Below are positions 11,018-20,727 of a stretch of 64,000 bases of DNA, piece after piece. Numbering within the stretch: the first letter of the stretch is position 1; every line of letters begins with the position of its first letter. The notes below the pieces were generated by a model. The model ran no database searches. It was given only the letters and a program-made list of their open reading frames with translations, and was not told the DNA's origin. The DNA comes from Sphingomonadales bacterium 12-68-11 (GTDB taxonomy: Bacteria; Pseudomonadota; Alphaproteobacteria; Sphingomonadales; Sphingomonadaceae), in the NCBI GenBank assembly GCA_002279825.1, contig NCCV01000003.1, forward strand, positions 1,108,032 to 1,172,031. The letters are read 5' to 3'. The position numbers and the translations under genes are program-made.

Positions 11018-11125
11018 GCCGATCTTGCGCCGCACTGCACCAATTGCCGCTGCATCGCAACGCGACTCGTGACAGCGACCGGCCGAGCCATTATGCCTCG
11101 CCGGGGCCAATCCAGAGGGACACCG

Positions 11126-11845
11126 ATGCGCAAGCTTTACCCCGACGCTGCCGCCGCGCTCGACGGCCTGCTCCGCGACGGGATGCTGATCGCTGCGGGC
11201 GGTTTCGGGCTATGCGGACTTCCCGAACGGTTGCTCGACGCGATCCAGGCCAGCGGGGTCAAGAATCTGACCTTCGCCAGCAACAACGCCGGGATCGACA
11301 ACGAAGGCATCGGCAAGCTGCTGCGCACCCGCCAGGTCAGCAAGATGATCAGCTCCTACGTCGGTGAGAACAAGGAGTTCGAACGCCAGTATCTCGCCGG
11401 CGAACTCGAGGTCGAATTCTGCCCGCAAGGCACCCTGGCCGAACGCATGCGCGCCGGCGGCGCCGGCATCCCGGGGTTCTATACCAGGACGGGTGTCGGC
11501 ACGCTGGTGGCCGAAGGTAAGGAAGTGAAGAGCTTCGACGGCCCGAACGGACCCGAGAACTATATCCTCGAGCGCGGCATCTTCGCCGACCTGTCGATCG
11601 TCAAGGCCTGGAAGGCGGACGAAACCGGCAACCTCGTGTTCCGCAAGACCGCGCGCAATTTCAACCTGCCCGCCGCGACCTGCGGTAAGGCCTGCGTGGT
11701 CGAAGTCGAGGAAGTGGTCCCGACCGGCAGCCTCGACCCCGACTGCATCCACCTGCCCGGGGTTTACGTGCAGCGGATGATTGTGGGCGCGCCCTACGAC
11801 AAGAAGATCGAGTTCACGACCACGCGCGAGCGGGAGGCGGCGTGA
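11126..11845 (+). CDS. scoA: 3-oxoacid CoA-transferase subunit A
   Basis: 239 aa from the ATG at 11126, preceded by GAGGGA; the longer in-frame extension has no ribosome site and no family match. [20 protein letters not shown] and [12 protein letters not shown] are the Gly-rich CoA-binding signatures of subunit A. With subunit B it moves CoA between succinyl-CoA and acetoacetate for ketone-body and polyhydroxybutyrate-derived acetoacetate use. The TGA shares a base with the scoB ATG, so the two are coupled. The upstream region holds palindromic elements. Confidence 0.95.
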   Translation: MRKLYPDAAAALDGLLRDGMLIAAGGFGLCGLPERLLDAIQASGVKNLTFASNNAGIDNEGIGKLLRTRQVSKMISSYVGENKEFERQYLAGELEVEFCPQGTLAERMRAGGAGIPGFYTRTGVGTLVAEGKEVKSFDGPNGPENYILERGIFADLSIVKAWKADETGNLVFRKTARNFNLPAATCGKACVVEVEEVVPTGSLDPDCIHLPGVYVQRMIVGAPYDKKIEFTTTREREAA

Positions 11846-12504
11846 TGACCATTCATGATGGCCTGACCAAAGGCTGGAGCCGCGACCAGATGGCCGCCCG
11901 CGCCGCGCAGGAGCTGGAGGACGGTTACTACGTCAACCTCGGCATCGGCATCCCCACGCTGGTGGCCAACCACATCCCGCCGGGCATGGACGTGACGCTG
12001 CAGAGCGAAAACGGCATGCTCGGAATCGGCCCGTTCCCCTATCCGGACGAAGTTGACGCCGACCTCATCAATGCCGGCAAGCAGACCATCAGCGAACTGC
12101 CGCAATCGGCCTATTTCGACAGCGCGGCGAGCTTCGCCATGATCCGCGGCGGGCACATCGACCTGACCGTGCTCGGCGCGATGGAAGTCAGCGAGAATGG
12201 CGACATCGCGAACTGGATGATCCCCGGCAAACTGATCAAGGGCATGGGCGGGGCGATGGACCTGGTCGCTGGGGTCAAGAAGATCATCGTGGTGATGGAA
12301 CACGTCTCCAAGAACGGCACCCCCAAGTTTATCCCCGAGTGCGATTTGCCGCTGACCGGGCGCAACGTGGTCGACATGCTGATCACCGACCTCGCGGTGT
12401 TCCAGCGCCCCGACCATGTCAGCCCGTTCCGGCTGGTCGAGCTGGCGCCGGGCGTGACTGCCGAGGAAGTCGCGGCGAACACGACGGCGAAGTACGAGAG
12501 CTGA
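11845..12504 (+). CDS. scoB: 3-oxoacid CoA-transferase subunit B
   Basis: 219 aa. The ATG at 11845 overlaps the scoA stop (TGATG); the GTG one codon earlier is less likely. The catalytic glutamate lies in the conserved [12 protein letters not shown], and [18 protein letters not shown] begins the fold. It forms the heterotetrameric transferase with ScoA. A 3-hydroxybutyryl-CoA dehydrogenase near 38 kb could belong to the same four-carbon acyl-CoA metabolism, although it is far away. A weak hairpin with a T tract follows. Confidence 0.95.
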   Translation: MTIHDGLTKGWSRDQMAARAAQELEDGYYVNLGIGIPTLVANHIPPGMDVTLQSENGMLGIGPFPYPDEVDADLINAGKQTISELPQSAYFDSAASFAMIRGGHIDLTVLGAMEVSENGDIANWMIPGKLIKGMGGAMDLVAGVKKIIVVMEHVSKNGTPKFIPECDLPLTGRNVVDMLITDLAVFQRPDHVSPFRLVELAPGVTAEEVAANTTAKYES

Positions 12505-12558
12505 CGTCTCCGCGACGGGTACGGCGCGCGAGAACAAAAAGCTGGTTCGCGGCGCGGC

Positions 12559-12579
12559 AACCATAGGCGTGGTTTTTTG
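12559..12579 (+). terminator. Weak terminator after scoB
   Basis: Five-bp stem AACCA/TGGTT with a six-base loop, followed by TTTTTT overall. The stem is short, so function is doubtful, but position and polarity fit the end of scoAB. Confidence 0.3.
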
Positions 12580-12650
12580 GTGAACCTTCTCCCCTGATTG
12601 GAGAGGCGCCCGCTTCCGCGCTAGGGGTGGAGCCGAAGGGGGAACTCGCC

Positions 12651-13337
12651 ATGGTCTACACGCTGATCACCGCCAACCGGAACTATTCGAGCTGGTCGCT
12701 GCGGCCGTGGCTGTTGATGCGGGCGCTCGACATCCCGTTCGAAGACCGGATCGAGCCGTTCGCCAAGCCCGACAACTACGACGATTTCCGCACGTTCTCG
12801 CCCACCGGGCAAGTACCGTTGCTGATCCACTGCGAGCGGCGGATCTGGGATTCGCTCGGCATCGCGCTCTACCTCGCCGACCGCCACTTGGGCGTCTGGC
12901 CCGAGGAAGACGCCGAAGCGCGCGCCTGGGCGCAGACGGTAGTAGCCGAAATGCATGGCGGGTTCGGCGCACTGCGCGGCGAATGCACGATGAATGTCGG
13001 TGTCCGCGTCGCGCTGGGCCCCAAGTCGCAGGCGCTCGAGCGCAACATCGCGCGGGTGCGCGAGATCTTCGAGCAGAGCCTCGAACGGTTCGGCGGGCCT
13101 TGGCTGGCTGGCTCACAGTTCACCGCCGCCGATGCCTTCTATGCCCCTGTGGCCTACCGCATCCGCACGTACGGCCTCGATGTCGGCCGCGGCGCCGAGT
13201 GGGTCGAGCGGATCATCGCTCACCCGGCGATGCAGGAGTGGGAGGCGCAGGCGCTCGCCGAGACCTGGCGCGAGCAGAGCCACGAGGATGAGCTGGCCGC
13301 CGCCGGCGCGATCACCGCCGACTACCGCGCCGTGTAA
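12651..13337 (+). CDS. Glutathione S-transferase family protein
   Basis: 228 aa from the ATG at 12651, with AAGGGGGA about 10 bases upstream; an in-frame GTG 24 bases earlier is rejected. The thioredoxin-like N-terminal domain starts YTLITANRNYSSWSLRPWLL, where a Ser early in the helix could activate glutathione, and continues FSPTGQVPLLI with the usual cis-Pro and WDSLGIALYLAD. The all-helical C-terminal domain follows (WLAGSQFTAADAFYAPV). The substrate cannot be told. It lies alone between scoAB and a transporter. Confidence 0.9.
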   Translation: MVYTLITANRNYSSWSLRPWLLMRALDIPFEDRIEPFAKPDNYDDFRTFSPTGQVPLLIHCERRIWDSLGIALYLADRHLGVWPEEDAEARAWAQTVVAEMHGGFGALRGECTMNVGVRVALGPKSQALERNIARVREIFEQSLERFGGPWLAGSQFTAADAFYAPVAYRIRTYGLDVGRGAEWVERIIAHPAMQEWEAQALAETWREQSHEDELAAAGAITADYRAV

Positions 13338-13412
13338 TCCCCGCTCGCCAAGCGCGCGCATCCTTGGCAAGCAGATCCCAGCCGCCACGCGAGCGGTGCT
13401 GGGAGGGATATC

Positions 13413-14684
13413 ATGAGCCTGTCGATGCGCCGCGATTCGCCGTGGCTGGCACTCGTCATCCTGACCGCGATCAGCACCGTCGGGTTCATCGACCGGATCG
13501 TGATGAACGTGCTGGCGGTGCCGATCCAGCAGGAGTTCAAGCTGACCGACACGCAGGTCGGCCTGCTGACCGGGCTCGCCTTCGCGGTCCTCAACGTCAC
13601 GCTTGGCATCATGGTCGCGCGCTATGCCGAGCGCGGCCACCGGCTCTCGCTGATCGCTGTCGGCACCCTGCTGTGGTCGCTGGCGACCGCTGCCTGCGGG
13701 CTCGTCGGCAACTGGGTGCAACTGCTGCTGGCGCGGATCGGGGTCGGCGTGGGCGAGGCGGTCGGGCTGCCGGCCACGCAGTCGGTGATCTCGGACTACT
13801 TCCCGCCCGAACGGCGCGCGAGCGCGCTCGGCGTGTTTCTGCTGGCCCCGCCGATCGGCGCGTTTCTCGGGTCGGCCGGCGGCTCGTGGATCGGGCAGGA
13901 GTACGGCTGGCGCCAGGCGTTCTTCATCGCCACGATCCCCGGCGTGATCCTCGCGCTGGTTGTCTGGGCACTGGTCGCCGAGCCGCCGCGCGGCCGCTAC
14001 GACGCCGGTCCGGCCGATGACGTGCCCTCGCTCGGGCAGGTGTTCCAGCGGCTGATCGGACTCCGCAGCGCACGCCAGCTGCTCGCCGGCTCGACGCTGG
14101 CCTCGCTAGTCGGGTTTGGGCTCAACAGCTTCATGGCCTTCCTGCTGGTCCGCAAATTCGAGTTCTCGCTCGCCGAGGCCGGCCTGTTCGCCGGGCTGCT
14201 CGGCAGCCTGCCGGGCGCGATCGCGGTCGTCGCGGGGGGCCGCCTCGCCGACAAGTTCGGCGCGACCAACCCGGCGGCGTACGCCCGCATCCCCGGACTG
14301 TGCCTGCTTATCGCCGCGCCGATATACATGTTCGGGATCGTGCAGGACGACGTCAGGCTGCTGCTGTTGTTGGTGTTCGTTGCAGCGCTGTTTCAGTACA
14401 CTTACCTCGGGGTTACTTTCGGGGTGTTCCAGAACCTGCTCGCGCCGCGCATGCGCGCGACCGGATCGGCGCTGCTCAACACCGTCTATGGGCTGGTCGG
14501 CCAGGGCCTCGGCCCGCTGCTGGTCGGCTGGCTAAGCGACCGCTTCGCGCCCGAGTACGGCGGCGGCAACGGGCTCGCCTACGCGCTGGCGACCACCGCC
14601 TCGATCTACCTTTGGGCGGGGGTGCACTATGTGCTGGCCGGCCGCCACCTCGGCGCCGACTTGGCGCGGATGCGGGCCGGTTAG
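13413..14684 (+). CDS. MFS transporter, spinster-like
   Basis: 423 aa with about 12 predicted membrane helices and GGAGGG before the ATG. FIDRIVMNVLAVPIQQEF in helix 1 and GVGVGEAVGLPATQSVISDY in the helix 4/5 region are typical of the spinster-like group common in sphingomonads. The substrate is unknown. The stop overlaps the convergent DUF418 gene's stop by 4 bases. A second relative is at 55548-57098. Confidence 0.9.
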   Translation: MSLSMRRDSPWLALVILTAISTVGFIDRIVMNVLAVPIQQEFKLTDTQVGLLTGLAFAVLNVTLGIMVARYAERGHRLSLIAVGTLLWSLATAACGLVGNWVQLLLARIGVGVGEAVGLPATQSVISDYFPPERRASALGVFLLAPPIGAFLGSAGGSWIGQEYGWRQAFFIATIPGVILALVVWALVAEPPRGRYDAGPADDVPSLGQVFQRLIGLRSARQLLAGSTLASLVGFGLNSFMAFLLVRKFEFSLAEAGLFAGLLGSLPGAIAVVAGGRLADKFGATNPAAYARIPGLCLLIAAPIYMFGIVQDDVRLLLLLVFVAALFQYTYLGVTFGVFQNLLAPRMRATGSALLNTVYGLVGQGLGPLLVGWLSDRFAPEYGGGNGLAYALATTASIYLWAGVHYVLAGRHLGADLARMRAG

Positions 14685-15931
14685 CGGCGCAGCGGCAGCG
14701 CGTCGCCCTGCGCCAGGCTGCGCCACAGCCATTCGGCAGGACCCTGCCGGAACCGCGCCAGCCACCACGGAGACCACACCAGCATCAGCGCGATCGGGAC
14801 CAACGCCGCGCCGTATGTCGCGACGCGCCCGGTTTGCCCGAAGAGGCCGAGCCCCCAGCTCGCGTACATCGCGCTGAGCACCACGCTGGTGGCGAGGTAA
14901 TTGGTCAGCGCCAGCCGGCCGGTCGCGGCGAGCCGGCCGAGCCATGCGCTCCCGGCCCCCGCGCGCCCGAACAGCGCCATCGCGAGCGCCGCCCAAGCGA
15001 TCCCCAGCGCGAGATCGAACGGGGCGCTGAACAGCAACGCGTTGGCGCCGACCACCACGCCGTTGAACCCGGCCGCAAAGTCCCACGCGGCCAGCGCCGC
15101 CAGCACCGGCACCGCGATCACGGCCAAGGTGCGCCCCAGCGGCACCGCGCGTCTCGCCGGCCACGCTCCGGCAAGCAGGCCGCCGCGCCACAGCGCCATA
15201 CCCGCCAGCATCGCCGCAAGCGTCGAGGGCAAGAACATCAGCGCCGCCAGCAGCGGGCCGAACGGGTCCGCCAGACGCCGCGCAATCCGCTCGCCGAACC
15301 CCTCGCCGCCGCGTTCGAGCCCGATACGGATCGCTTCGGGATCAGCGCCGAACGCATATTCGGCGGGCAGCATGGGGCGCGGATCGACGCCAGTCTCGTT
15401 CGCCCAGCGCCACCAGTACTCGAGCCAGCCGAACGCGACATAGCCGCCGATCGCCAGATGCAGTGCCATCAGCACCGCGGCACCCAGCCACAGCCGCCGC
15501 ACGCTCCAGCCCACCGCAAGCGGCAGCACCAGCCCGGCGAACGCGTAGAGCCGCAGCACGTCGCCGCTGTAGAGAACGGTCGCGTGGAGCCAGCCGAGCG
15601 CGAACAGCACGGCCATGCGCGCGTAGTGCCCGCGCAACCGGTGCCGGTCCGGCCGGCCGAGCAGGATCAGCACCCCTACCCCGAACATCATCGCGAACAG
15701 GGTGCGGAACTTGTCCTCGACCAGCACGAAGCTCGACGCCCAGAGCGCCAGGTCGAGCGGCCCTTCGCCGCCCCAGGCGCGCGGATTGTAGTAGGCGGCG
15801 GAAGGCATCGCGAACGCGAACACGTTCATCAGCACGATTCCGGCGACCGCCAGGCCGCGCAGCGCGTCGAGCTCGCGAATCCGCGCGCTGGCGGGGAGTT
15901 CGGTACCGGAAGGAAGCGGGCTGCCGATCAT
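14681..15931 (-). CDS. DUF418/YeiB-family membrane protein
   Basis: 416 aa and very hydrophobic. The start is ELDALRGLAVAGIVLMNVF, the family's N-terminal signature; the DUF418 C-terminal half includes GRLALTNYLATSVVLSAMY and a late WLARFRQGPAEWLWRSLAQG. Members are multi-pass inner-membrane proteins of unknown function, distantly like acyltransferase-3 proteins. It starts 23 bases downstream of the metK stop, so it may be the last gene of that minus-strand series. Confidence 0.88.
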   Translation of the reverse strand: MIGSPLPSGTELPASARIRELDALRGLAVAGIVLMNVFAFAMPSAAYYNPRAWGGEGPLDLALWASSFVLVEDKFRTLFAMMFGVGVLILLGRPDRHRLRGHYARMAVLFALGWLHATVLYSGDVLRLYAFAGLVLPLAVGWSVRRLWLGAAVLMALHLAIGGYVAFGWLEYWWRWANETGVDPRPMLPAEYAFGADPEAIRIGLERGGEGFGERIARRLADPFGPLLAALMFLPSTLAAMLAGMALWRGGLLAGAWPARRAVPLGRTLAVIAVPVLAALAAWDFAAGFNGVVVGANALLFSAPFDLALGIAWAALAMALFGRAGAGSAWLGRLAATGRLALTNYLATSVVLSAMYASWGLGLFGQTGRVATYGAALVPIALMLVWSPWWLARFRQGPAEWLWRSLAQGDALPLRR

Positions 15932-15953
15932 CGCCGGCGGCCCCGCAAATGCA

Positions 15954-17162
15954 TCAGGCCAACGCGGCCTTCAGGTCGGCGGCCAGGTCGGTGCGCTCCC
16001 ACGGGAAGAAATCGCCCTCGGGGGTGCGGCCGAAGTGGCCGTAGGCGGCGGTTTTCCGGTAGATCGGCTTGTTGAGCCCCAGGTGCGTGCGGATGGCGCG
16101 CGGGGTCAGCCCGCCGAGCTTGTCGATGCCCATGATCGCCGCTTCGATCTTGTCGTCGCCGACCGTGCCCGTGCCGTGCGTGTCGACATAGAGCGACAGC
16201 GGCTTCGACACGCCGATCGCATAGGCGAGCTGGATCGTGCAACGCTGCGCAAGCCCGGCCGCGACGATGTTCTTCGCCAGGTAACGCGTGATGTAGGCGG
16301 CCGAACGGTCGACCTTGGTCGGGTCCTTGCCGCTGAACGCGCCGCCGCCGTGCGGGGCCGCGCCGCCGTAAGTGTCGACGATGATCTTGCGCCCGGTCAG
16401 GCCGGCGTCGCCGTCGGGCCCACCGATTTCGAAGCTGCCGGTCGGGTTGATGTGGTACTCGGTCGCGTCGCTCAGCAGCGCGGCCGGCAGGATGTCCGCT
16501 ACGACCTGCTTCACATAGGCGTGCAGCTCGGCTTCCTTCTCGCCCTCGTCGTAGCCCTTGCCGTGCTGGGTCGAGACCACGATCGCGGTGGCGGCAACCG
16601 GCTTGCTGCCTTCGTAGCGCAGCGTGACCTGGCTCTTGGCGTCGGGCTCGAGGAACGGCGCGGCGCCCGAATGGCGATCGGCGGCCATGCGCTCGAGGAT
16701 CTTGTGGCTGTAATACAGCGTCGCCGGCATCAGGTCGGGAGTGTCGTCCGCCGCATAACCGAACATGATGCCCTGGTCGCCGGCGCCTTCGTCCTTGTTA
16801 CCCGAGGCATCGACGCCCTGCGCGATGTGCTCCGACTGGCCGTGGAGACGGTTGATGAACTCGAACTTCTCCCAGTGGAAGCCGTCCTGCTCGTAGCCGA
16901 TCTCCTTGACGGTGTTGCGGACCGCGCGCTCGATCTCGTCCTGCGCGCCGGGGGCCCATTCGCCGTTCTCATAGACGCCCTTGCAGCGGATCTCGCCCGC
17001 CAGCACGACCAGCTGAGTGGTGGTCAGCGTCTCGCACGCGATGCGCGCTTCGGGATCTTTGGACAGGAACAGGTCGACGATCGAATCCGATATCTGGTCC
17101 GACACCTTGTCCGGATGGCCTTCGGACACGCTTTCGGAAGTGAACAGGTAGCTCTGACGCAT
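15954..17162 (-). CDS. metK: S-adenosylmethionine synthetase
   Basis: 402 aa from the ATG at 17162, with GAGGAC upstream; a longer in-frame start lies inside lnt and lacks family similarity. It begins [20 protein letters not shown], with the ATP-binding HPDK, and has [12 protein letters not shown] and [16 protein letters not shown], the methionine- and phosphate-binding loops. It makes SAM from ATP and methionine. It is only 44 bases downstream of lnt, so no SAM riboswitch can sit directly in front; any control lies upstream of lnt or further. Confidence 0.98.
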   Translation of the reverse strand: MRQSYLFTSESVSEGHPDKVSDQISDSIVDLFLSKDPEARIACETLTTTQLVVLAGEIRCKGVYENGEWAPGAQDEIERAVRNTVKEIGYEQDGFHWEKFEFINRLHGQSEHIAQGVDASGNKDEGAGDQGIMFGYAADDTPDLMPATLYYSHKILERMAADRHSGAAPFLEPDAKSQVTLRYEGSKPVAATAIVVSTQHGKGYDEGEKEAELHAYVKQVVADILPAALLSDATEYHINPTGSFEIGGPDGDAGLTGRKIIVDTYGGAAPHGGGAFSGKDPTKVDRSAAYITRYLAKNIVAAGLAQRCTIQLAYAIGVSKPLSLYVDTHGTGTVGDDKIEAAIMGIDKLGGLTPRAIRTHLGLNKPIYRKTAAYGHFGRTPEGDFFPWERTDLAADLKAALA

Positions 17163-17206
17163 GGGAAGTAGGTCCTCGATCGGGCCGGTGAAATCGCGGG
17201 GGCGTC

Positions 17207-18814
17207 CTAACCGCGCCGCCGCGGCAAGGCAACGGCGGCCGCGCCAAGCAAAACAATCGCCCAGCAAAGGGACAGGACATTGCCCAAACGTGCAAACGGG
17301 GTCGGCGCCAGCGCGCGCGGCACCTGGCCGTCGATCCGCCCGGCGGTGTGGTGCGGGATATGCCGCAGCACCGTGCCGTAGGGATCGATCACCGCGCTGA
17401 TCCCGGTGGTGGTCGAGCGCAGCACCGGCAGCCCCTCCTCGATCGCGCGCATTCGCGCCTGCGCCAGGTGCTGGGGCGGGCCGAAGGCGCCGAACCAGCC
17501 GTCGTTCGAAGGATTGAAGATGTAGTCGGGCCGGGTGCCGCGCTGTACCACTTCTCCGGCGAACACGATCTCGTAGCAGATCTGCATCGCCGCCTTGCCG
17601 TACGCGCCGAAATCGAGCGTGCGAGGGCCCGGTCCCGGGATGAAATCGATCGTGCCCGGCACCAGCCGGTTAAGGCCGAGCGGGCCGAGGATCTCGCGCA
17701 TCGGCAGGTATTCGCCGTAGGGCACGAGGTGCGCCTTGGCATAGCCGCCGGCGATCGTGCCGTCGGCGGCGACCGCGGTGATCGCATTGTAAGCGCCGAC
17801 CGCGCGCGCTCCGCCGAAACCGTCGGGTGCGATCTCGAGATCGGCGGCGCCGGTGAACAGCAGGCTGCCACGCCCTATCGCGCGGCCGATGCGGCGGCGC
17901 GCAAAGTCGGGATCGCCGAGCGCGGTCGTCAGGTCATAGTAGCGCTGCGGGTAGCCGGGTCGCAGGTAATCGGCGAGGCCGGATTCGGGCCACAGCACGA
18001 TGCGCCGCTGCCCCGGCTCGCGCGGGCGCGACAGCTGCGCAAGCCGGACGAAGTTGGGCTCGTAGAAGTAAGGATCGTCGAGCACGGCCTGGCGCAAGTC
18101 CGGTTGCACCAGCGTGAAAGCGAGCGGGCCCTCCCGGCTCGACCGCGCGGGCGCGTACATCCCGGCGGTGACGAGCGCGGCGACCAGCGCGAACGAGGCC
18201 CACCGGCGCTCTACCAGCAGCAACGCTGCCGCGCCGGCCAGCAGAGCGGCAATGCCCGACAGCGCGTAGGTCCCCAGGTAGGGGGCGAGCGCTGCGAGGC
18301 CGGGGCGGTCGAACGGACCAAGCAGCACCATCGCATAGGGGTTCCACGCATAGCCGGAAAACACCGTCGCGCGGAGCATCTCGGATACCGTCCAGCAGCC
18401 CGCGAAGGCGAAGACCAGCGCCCAGCTCAGCCCGCGCCGCGCGATCGCGCGGCCGCCGAGCGCGGCCAGCGCGGGGTAGATCGCGAGGTATAGAGAGAGC
18501 AGAGGCACCGCGAACCAGCCGAGCGCTTGCGGCATCTCCGCCTGGTGCGTGAAAGCGGTCGCGATCCAGTTATTGCCGAGCGTGAAGTGCGAAAAGCCGA
18601 ACAGCCAGCCGAGCCAGGCGGCGCGCGCCGCGCTCGGGGTTGCGGCGAGCAAGGCGACGAATCCGGCCATGGCCAGTAGCGCGAGCGGCCACAGCCCGAG
18701 CGGGGCAAATCCCGTCGCCGACAGCAGGCCCAGCGCGAGCGCGCTTATCCGCGGCCGATCGGCGACAAGCCGCCAGCCGCGCGTGGCAAGTCTCGCGATC
18801 CCGACCCGATCCAT
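17207..18814 (-). CDS. lnt: Apolipoprotein N-acyltransferase
   Basis: 535 aa. An N-terminal block of membrane helices (about 1-215) is followed by a periplasmic nitrilase-like domain. The catalytic triad is visible as Glu in VLWPESGL, Lys in [15 protein letters not shown] and Cys in [10 protein letters not shown]. It adds the third acyl chain to lipoproteins in the inner membrane. Possible clients in the window include the lipoproteins at 973-1257, 42247-43710 and 55034-55561. It lies 31 bases after the DUF4167 gene and 44 bases before metK. Confidence 0.97.
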   Translation of the reverse strand: MDRVGIARLATRGWRLVADRPRISALALGLLSATGFAPLGLWPLALLAMAGFVALLAATPSAARAAWLGWLFGFSHFTLGNNWIATAFTHQAEMPQALGWFAVPLLSLYLAIYPALAALGGRAIARRGLSWALVFAFAGCWTVSEMLRATVFSGYAWNPYAMVLLGPFDRPGLAALAPYLGTYALSGIAALLAGAAALLLVERRWASFALVAALVTAGMYAPARSSREGPLAFTLVQPDLRQAVLDDPYFYEPNFVRLAQLSRPREPGQRRIVLWPESGLADYLRPGYPQRYYDLTTALGDPDFARRRIGRAIGRGSLLFTGAADLEIAPDGFGGARAVGAYNAITAVAADGTIAGGYAKAHLVPYGEYLPMREILGPLGLNRLVPGTIDFIPGPGPRTLDFGAYGKAAMQICYEIVFAGEVVQRGTRPDYIFNPSNDGWFGAFGPPQHLAQARMRAIEEGLPVLRSTTTGISAVIDPYGTVLRHIPHHTAGRIDGQVPRALAPTPFARLGNVLSLCWAIVLLGAAAVALPRRRG

Positions 18815-18845
18815 CCGAAGTGCCCGACCCGGGCGGGTTCAGCGA

Positions 18846-19589
18846 TCAGCCGACCGCTTCGAGCGACTCGCTGTCGCCTTCTTCGGCGGGACGGGCCTCT
18901 GCGCGCGGACGGCGCCCGCGGCGCGGGCGGGGGGCCTCCTCCTCCTCCTCGTCGCGGGTGTCGCGCGCGATCGAGGGCGGGAGCAGGCCGGGATCCAACC
19001 CGGCGGGGCCGGCGGCATCATCGTCGCCCGGCTGCGCGCCGTTGGCGGCGGGAGCAGGCGCACGGCCGCGACCGCGGCGGGGACGTCCCTCGCGGGGTTC
19101 GCGGGGTTCGCGCGCTTCCCGAACGAACGGGTTGTCGTCCTCGGCGTCTTCTTGCGCCGCCTCGCCCTCGGCACCCGGCGGGCCTTCCTGCTGCTGCAGC
19201 AATTCTTCTTCTTCGTCGCGTTCGCGGCGCGTCTGGTAGGAGCGCGGACGGGCGATTTCGGATTCGTCCTCGTCCTCGTATTCGTAGTCCTGCCCGTCGC
19301 GCTCGCCGGACTGGCGCGGGCGGCCTTCATCCTTGTTGGTGGTGCGGCTGTCGGCGATCACGCGAAAGTAGTGATCGGCGAACTGCAGGTAGTACTCGGT
19401 CTGCACCCGGTCGCCGTTGAGCGAGGCGTCGTGCGCCAGCTTGCGGTATTTCTCGAGCATCTGCGGCGCGTTGCCGCGGGCCCGATTGTCGATCCGATTG
19501 CCCTGGTTGCCACCACCACCACCGCCGCCGCTCTGGCCACGGTTGTTGCCACGGCCGCGCCGACGATTGTTATTGCGATTCTGGTTCAA
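18846..19589 (-). CDS. DUF4167 protein
   Basis: 247 aa from a TTG at 19589; an upstream stop leaves no other start, and GAGGAAA lies 13 bases before it. The DUF4167 core follows an Arg/Asn/Gly-rich tail (MNQNRNNNRRRGRGNNRG): APQMLEKYRKLAHDASLNGD and YYLQFADHYFRVIAD. The rest is low-complexity, with alternating acidic runs (EYEDEDESE) and Arg-Gly/Pro blocks. RGG-like ends suggest RNA binding, which is inference. The family is almost confined to alphaproteobacteria and often lies next to prmC, as here. Confidence 0.92.
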   Translation of the reverse strand: MNQNRNNNRRRGRGNNRGQSGGGGGGGNQGNRIDNRARGNAPQMLEKYRKLAHDASLNGDRVQTEYYLQFADHYFRVIADSRTTNKDEGRPRQSGERDGQDYEYEDEDESEIARPRSYQTRRERDEEEELLQQQEGPPGAEGEAAQEDAEDDNPFVREAREPREPREGRPRRGRGRAPAPAANGAQPGDDDAAGPAGLDPGLLPPSIARDTRDEEEEEAPRPRRGRRPRAEARPAEEGDSESLEAVG

Positions 19590-19803
19590 AGGAAAATATC
19601 GCTTTCCTCAACTAGGACCGGCCCGTGAAATCCTGGCGCCGGTCGCATGACCCCCCCGGCGCGCCACACACGGCGCTCCCGTGGCCCTCCATCTGCGTGC
19701 TGCGCCGGCTCGGGCCGGTGATCCTTGGCAAATGTTGGAATTAGGCCCGGTAACGACAGTGCCGAACACCGCTGGCCTTGAGAGTTAGGTAGTGGCTCGA
19801 AGG

Positions 19804-20646
19804 CTATCTGCCAAGGGCTAATCGCAACACCAGCACACGCGGCCGCCCGGCGATGTCGCGATGCAACACCGCGGCAAAGCCGGCCCCGGCGGCAATGTCC
19901 GAAACCGCCGCCGCCTGGCGCGCACCGATCTCCAGCACCGCCGCGCCGCCGTCCGCCAGCAGCGCGGGCAATTGCGGGATCAGCACACGGTAGTCGTCGA
20001 GCCCCTCGGGCCCCGCGAACAAGGCGCCGGCCGGCTCCCACTCGCGCACGTCTGGGTCGAGGTCGGCGGCATCCTCGACGTAAGGCGGATTGGCGAGGAC
20101 CAGGTCGAAGCGGCCCAGATCGGCGGCCCAGCCCGCCCGGTGCCAGTCGCGCTGCACCAGCGCGGCCCGGCCCGCGAGTCCAAGCGCCACCGCGTTGCCG
20201 GCCGCGCAGGCCAGCGCATCGTGCGAACGGTCGATGCCGGTGCCCAATGCGCCCGGCCGTTCGGCAAGGACCGAGAGCAGCAGCGCGCCCGAACCGACCC
20301 CGCAATCGAGCACCCTCGCCGGCGCCGGGACCGCAACGAGCGCCGCCTCGACCGTGGTCTCGCTATCGGCGCGCGGTATCAGCACCCTGCGATCGACCGC
20401 GAAGCTGCGGCCGAAGAACTCCTGCCGGCCGAGGATATAGGCGACCGGCTCGTGTCGCTCGCGCCGCGCGACGAGCGCGGCGAACCGTTCCGGCACGGCA
20501 TCGGCGGTATGTCGCAGCAGCAGCTCGGACCGCGTCACCCCGAGCGCTTCGGCCATCAGCAGCTCGGCATCGAGCCGACCGCTACCGGACACCGCCTCCA
20601 GCCGCCGCGCCGCCAGCCACAGCGCTTCGGCGACGGTTTCGCTCAT
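19804..20646 (-). CDS. prmC: Release factor glutamine methyltransferase
   Basis: 280 aa from the ATG at 20646. The SAM-binding motif is VLDCGVGSGALLLS and the catalytic NPPY is in LVLANPPYVEDAADLD; the N-terminal domain recognises release factors. It methylates the GGQ glutamine of RF1, whose gene is directly upstream. A perfect 29-bp inverted repeat ends one base before the ATG and leaves no free ribosome site. A GTG at 20676 within the repeat is an alternative start that adds 10 residues. Confidence 0.96.
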   Translation of the reverse strand: MSETVAEALWLAARRLEAVSGSGRLDAELLMAEALGVTRSELLLRHTADAVPERFAALVARRERHEPVAYILGRQEFFGRSFAVDRRVLIPRADSETTVEAALVAVPAPARVLDCGVGSGALLLSVLAERPGALGTGIDRSHDALACAAGNAVALGLAGRAALVQRDWHRAGWAADLGRFDLVLANPPYVEDAADLDPDVREWEPAGALFAGPEGLDDYRVLIPQLPALLADGGAAVLEIGARQAAAVSDIAAGAGFAAVLHRDIAGRPRVLVLRLALGR

Positions 20647-20647
20647 G

Positions 20648-20715
20648 TCCGTTCGTGTCGAGCGAAGTCGAGACACCTCACGCGACGTGTCTCGACTTCG
20701 CTCGACACGAACGGA
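20648..20715. repeat. Perfect 29-bp inverted repeat upstream of prmC
   Basis: Arms 20648-20676 and 20687-20715 are exact complements around a 10-base loop (CTCACGCGAC). The unit contains GTGTCGAGCGAAGTCGAGACAC and looks like a dispersed sphingomonad repeat. It fills the prfA-prmC gap and should form a very stable RNA hairpin touching the prmC start codon. Confidence 0.9.
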
Positions 20716-20727
20716 AAGGGCAAATGC

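Larger units (their letters stand above)
10694..11125. other. 432-bp intergenic regulatory region between CDC48 and scoAB
   Basis: The longest gene-free stretch in the window and clearly more AT-rich than the genes. It separates two divergent units. From left to right it holds a minus-strand terminator hairpin (10825-10850), a C/U-rich segment that may be a short RNA, the palindrome CGCAAGTGCG (10911-10920), imperfect and perfect palindromes CAACTTGAGTTG and CTCGTTAACGAG, a TATAAA box (10978-10983), and an 11-bp inverted repeat (10981-11017). The rest, to the scoA ribosome site, shows nothing recognisable. Confidence 0.6.

Noticed and set aside
17163..17206. Possible SAM riboswitch in front of metK.
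   Set aside because: Only 44 bases separate lnt from metK, too short for known SAM riboswitch folds, and no conserved core is visible.
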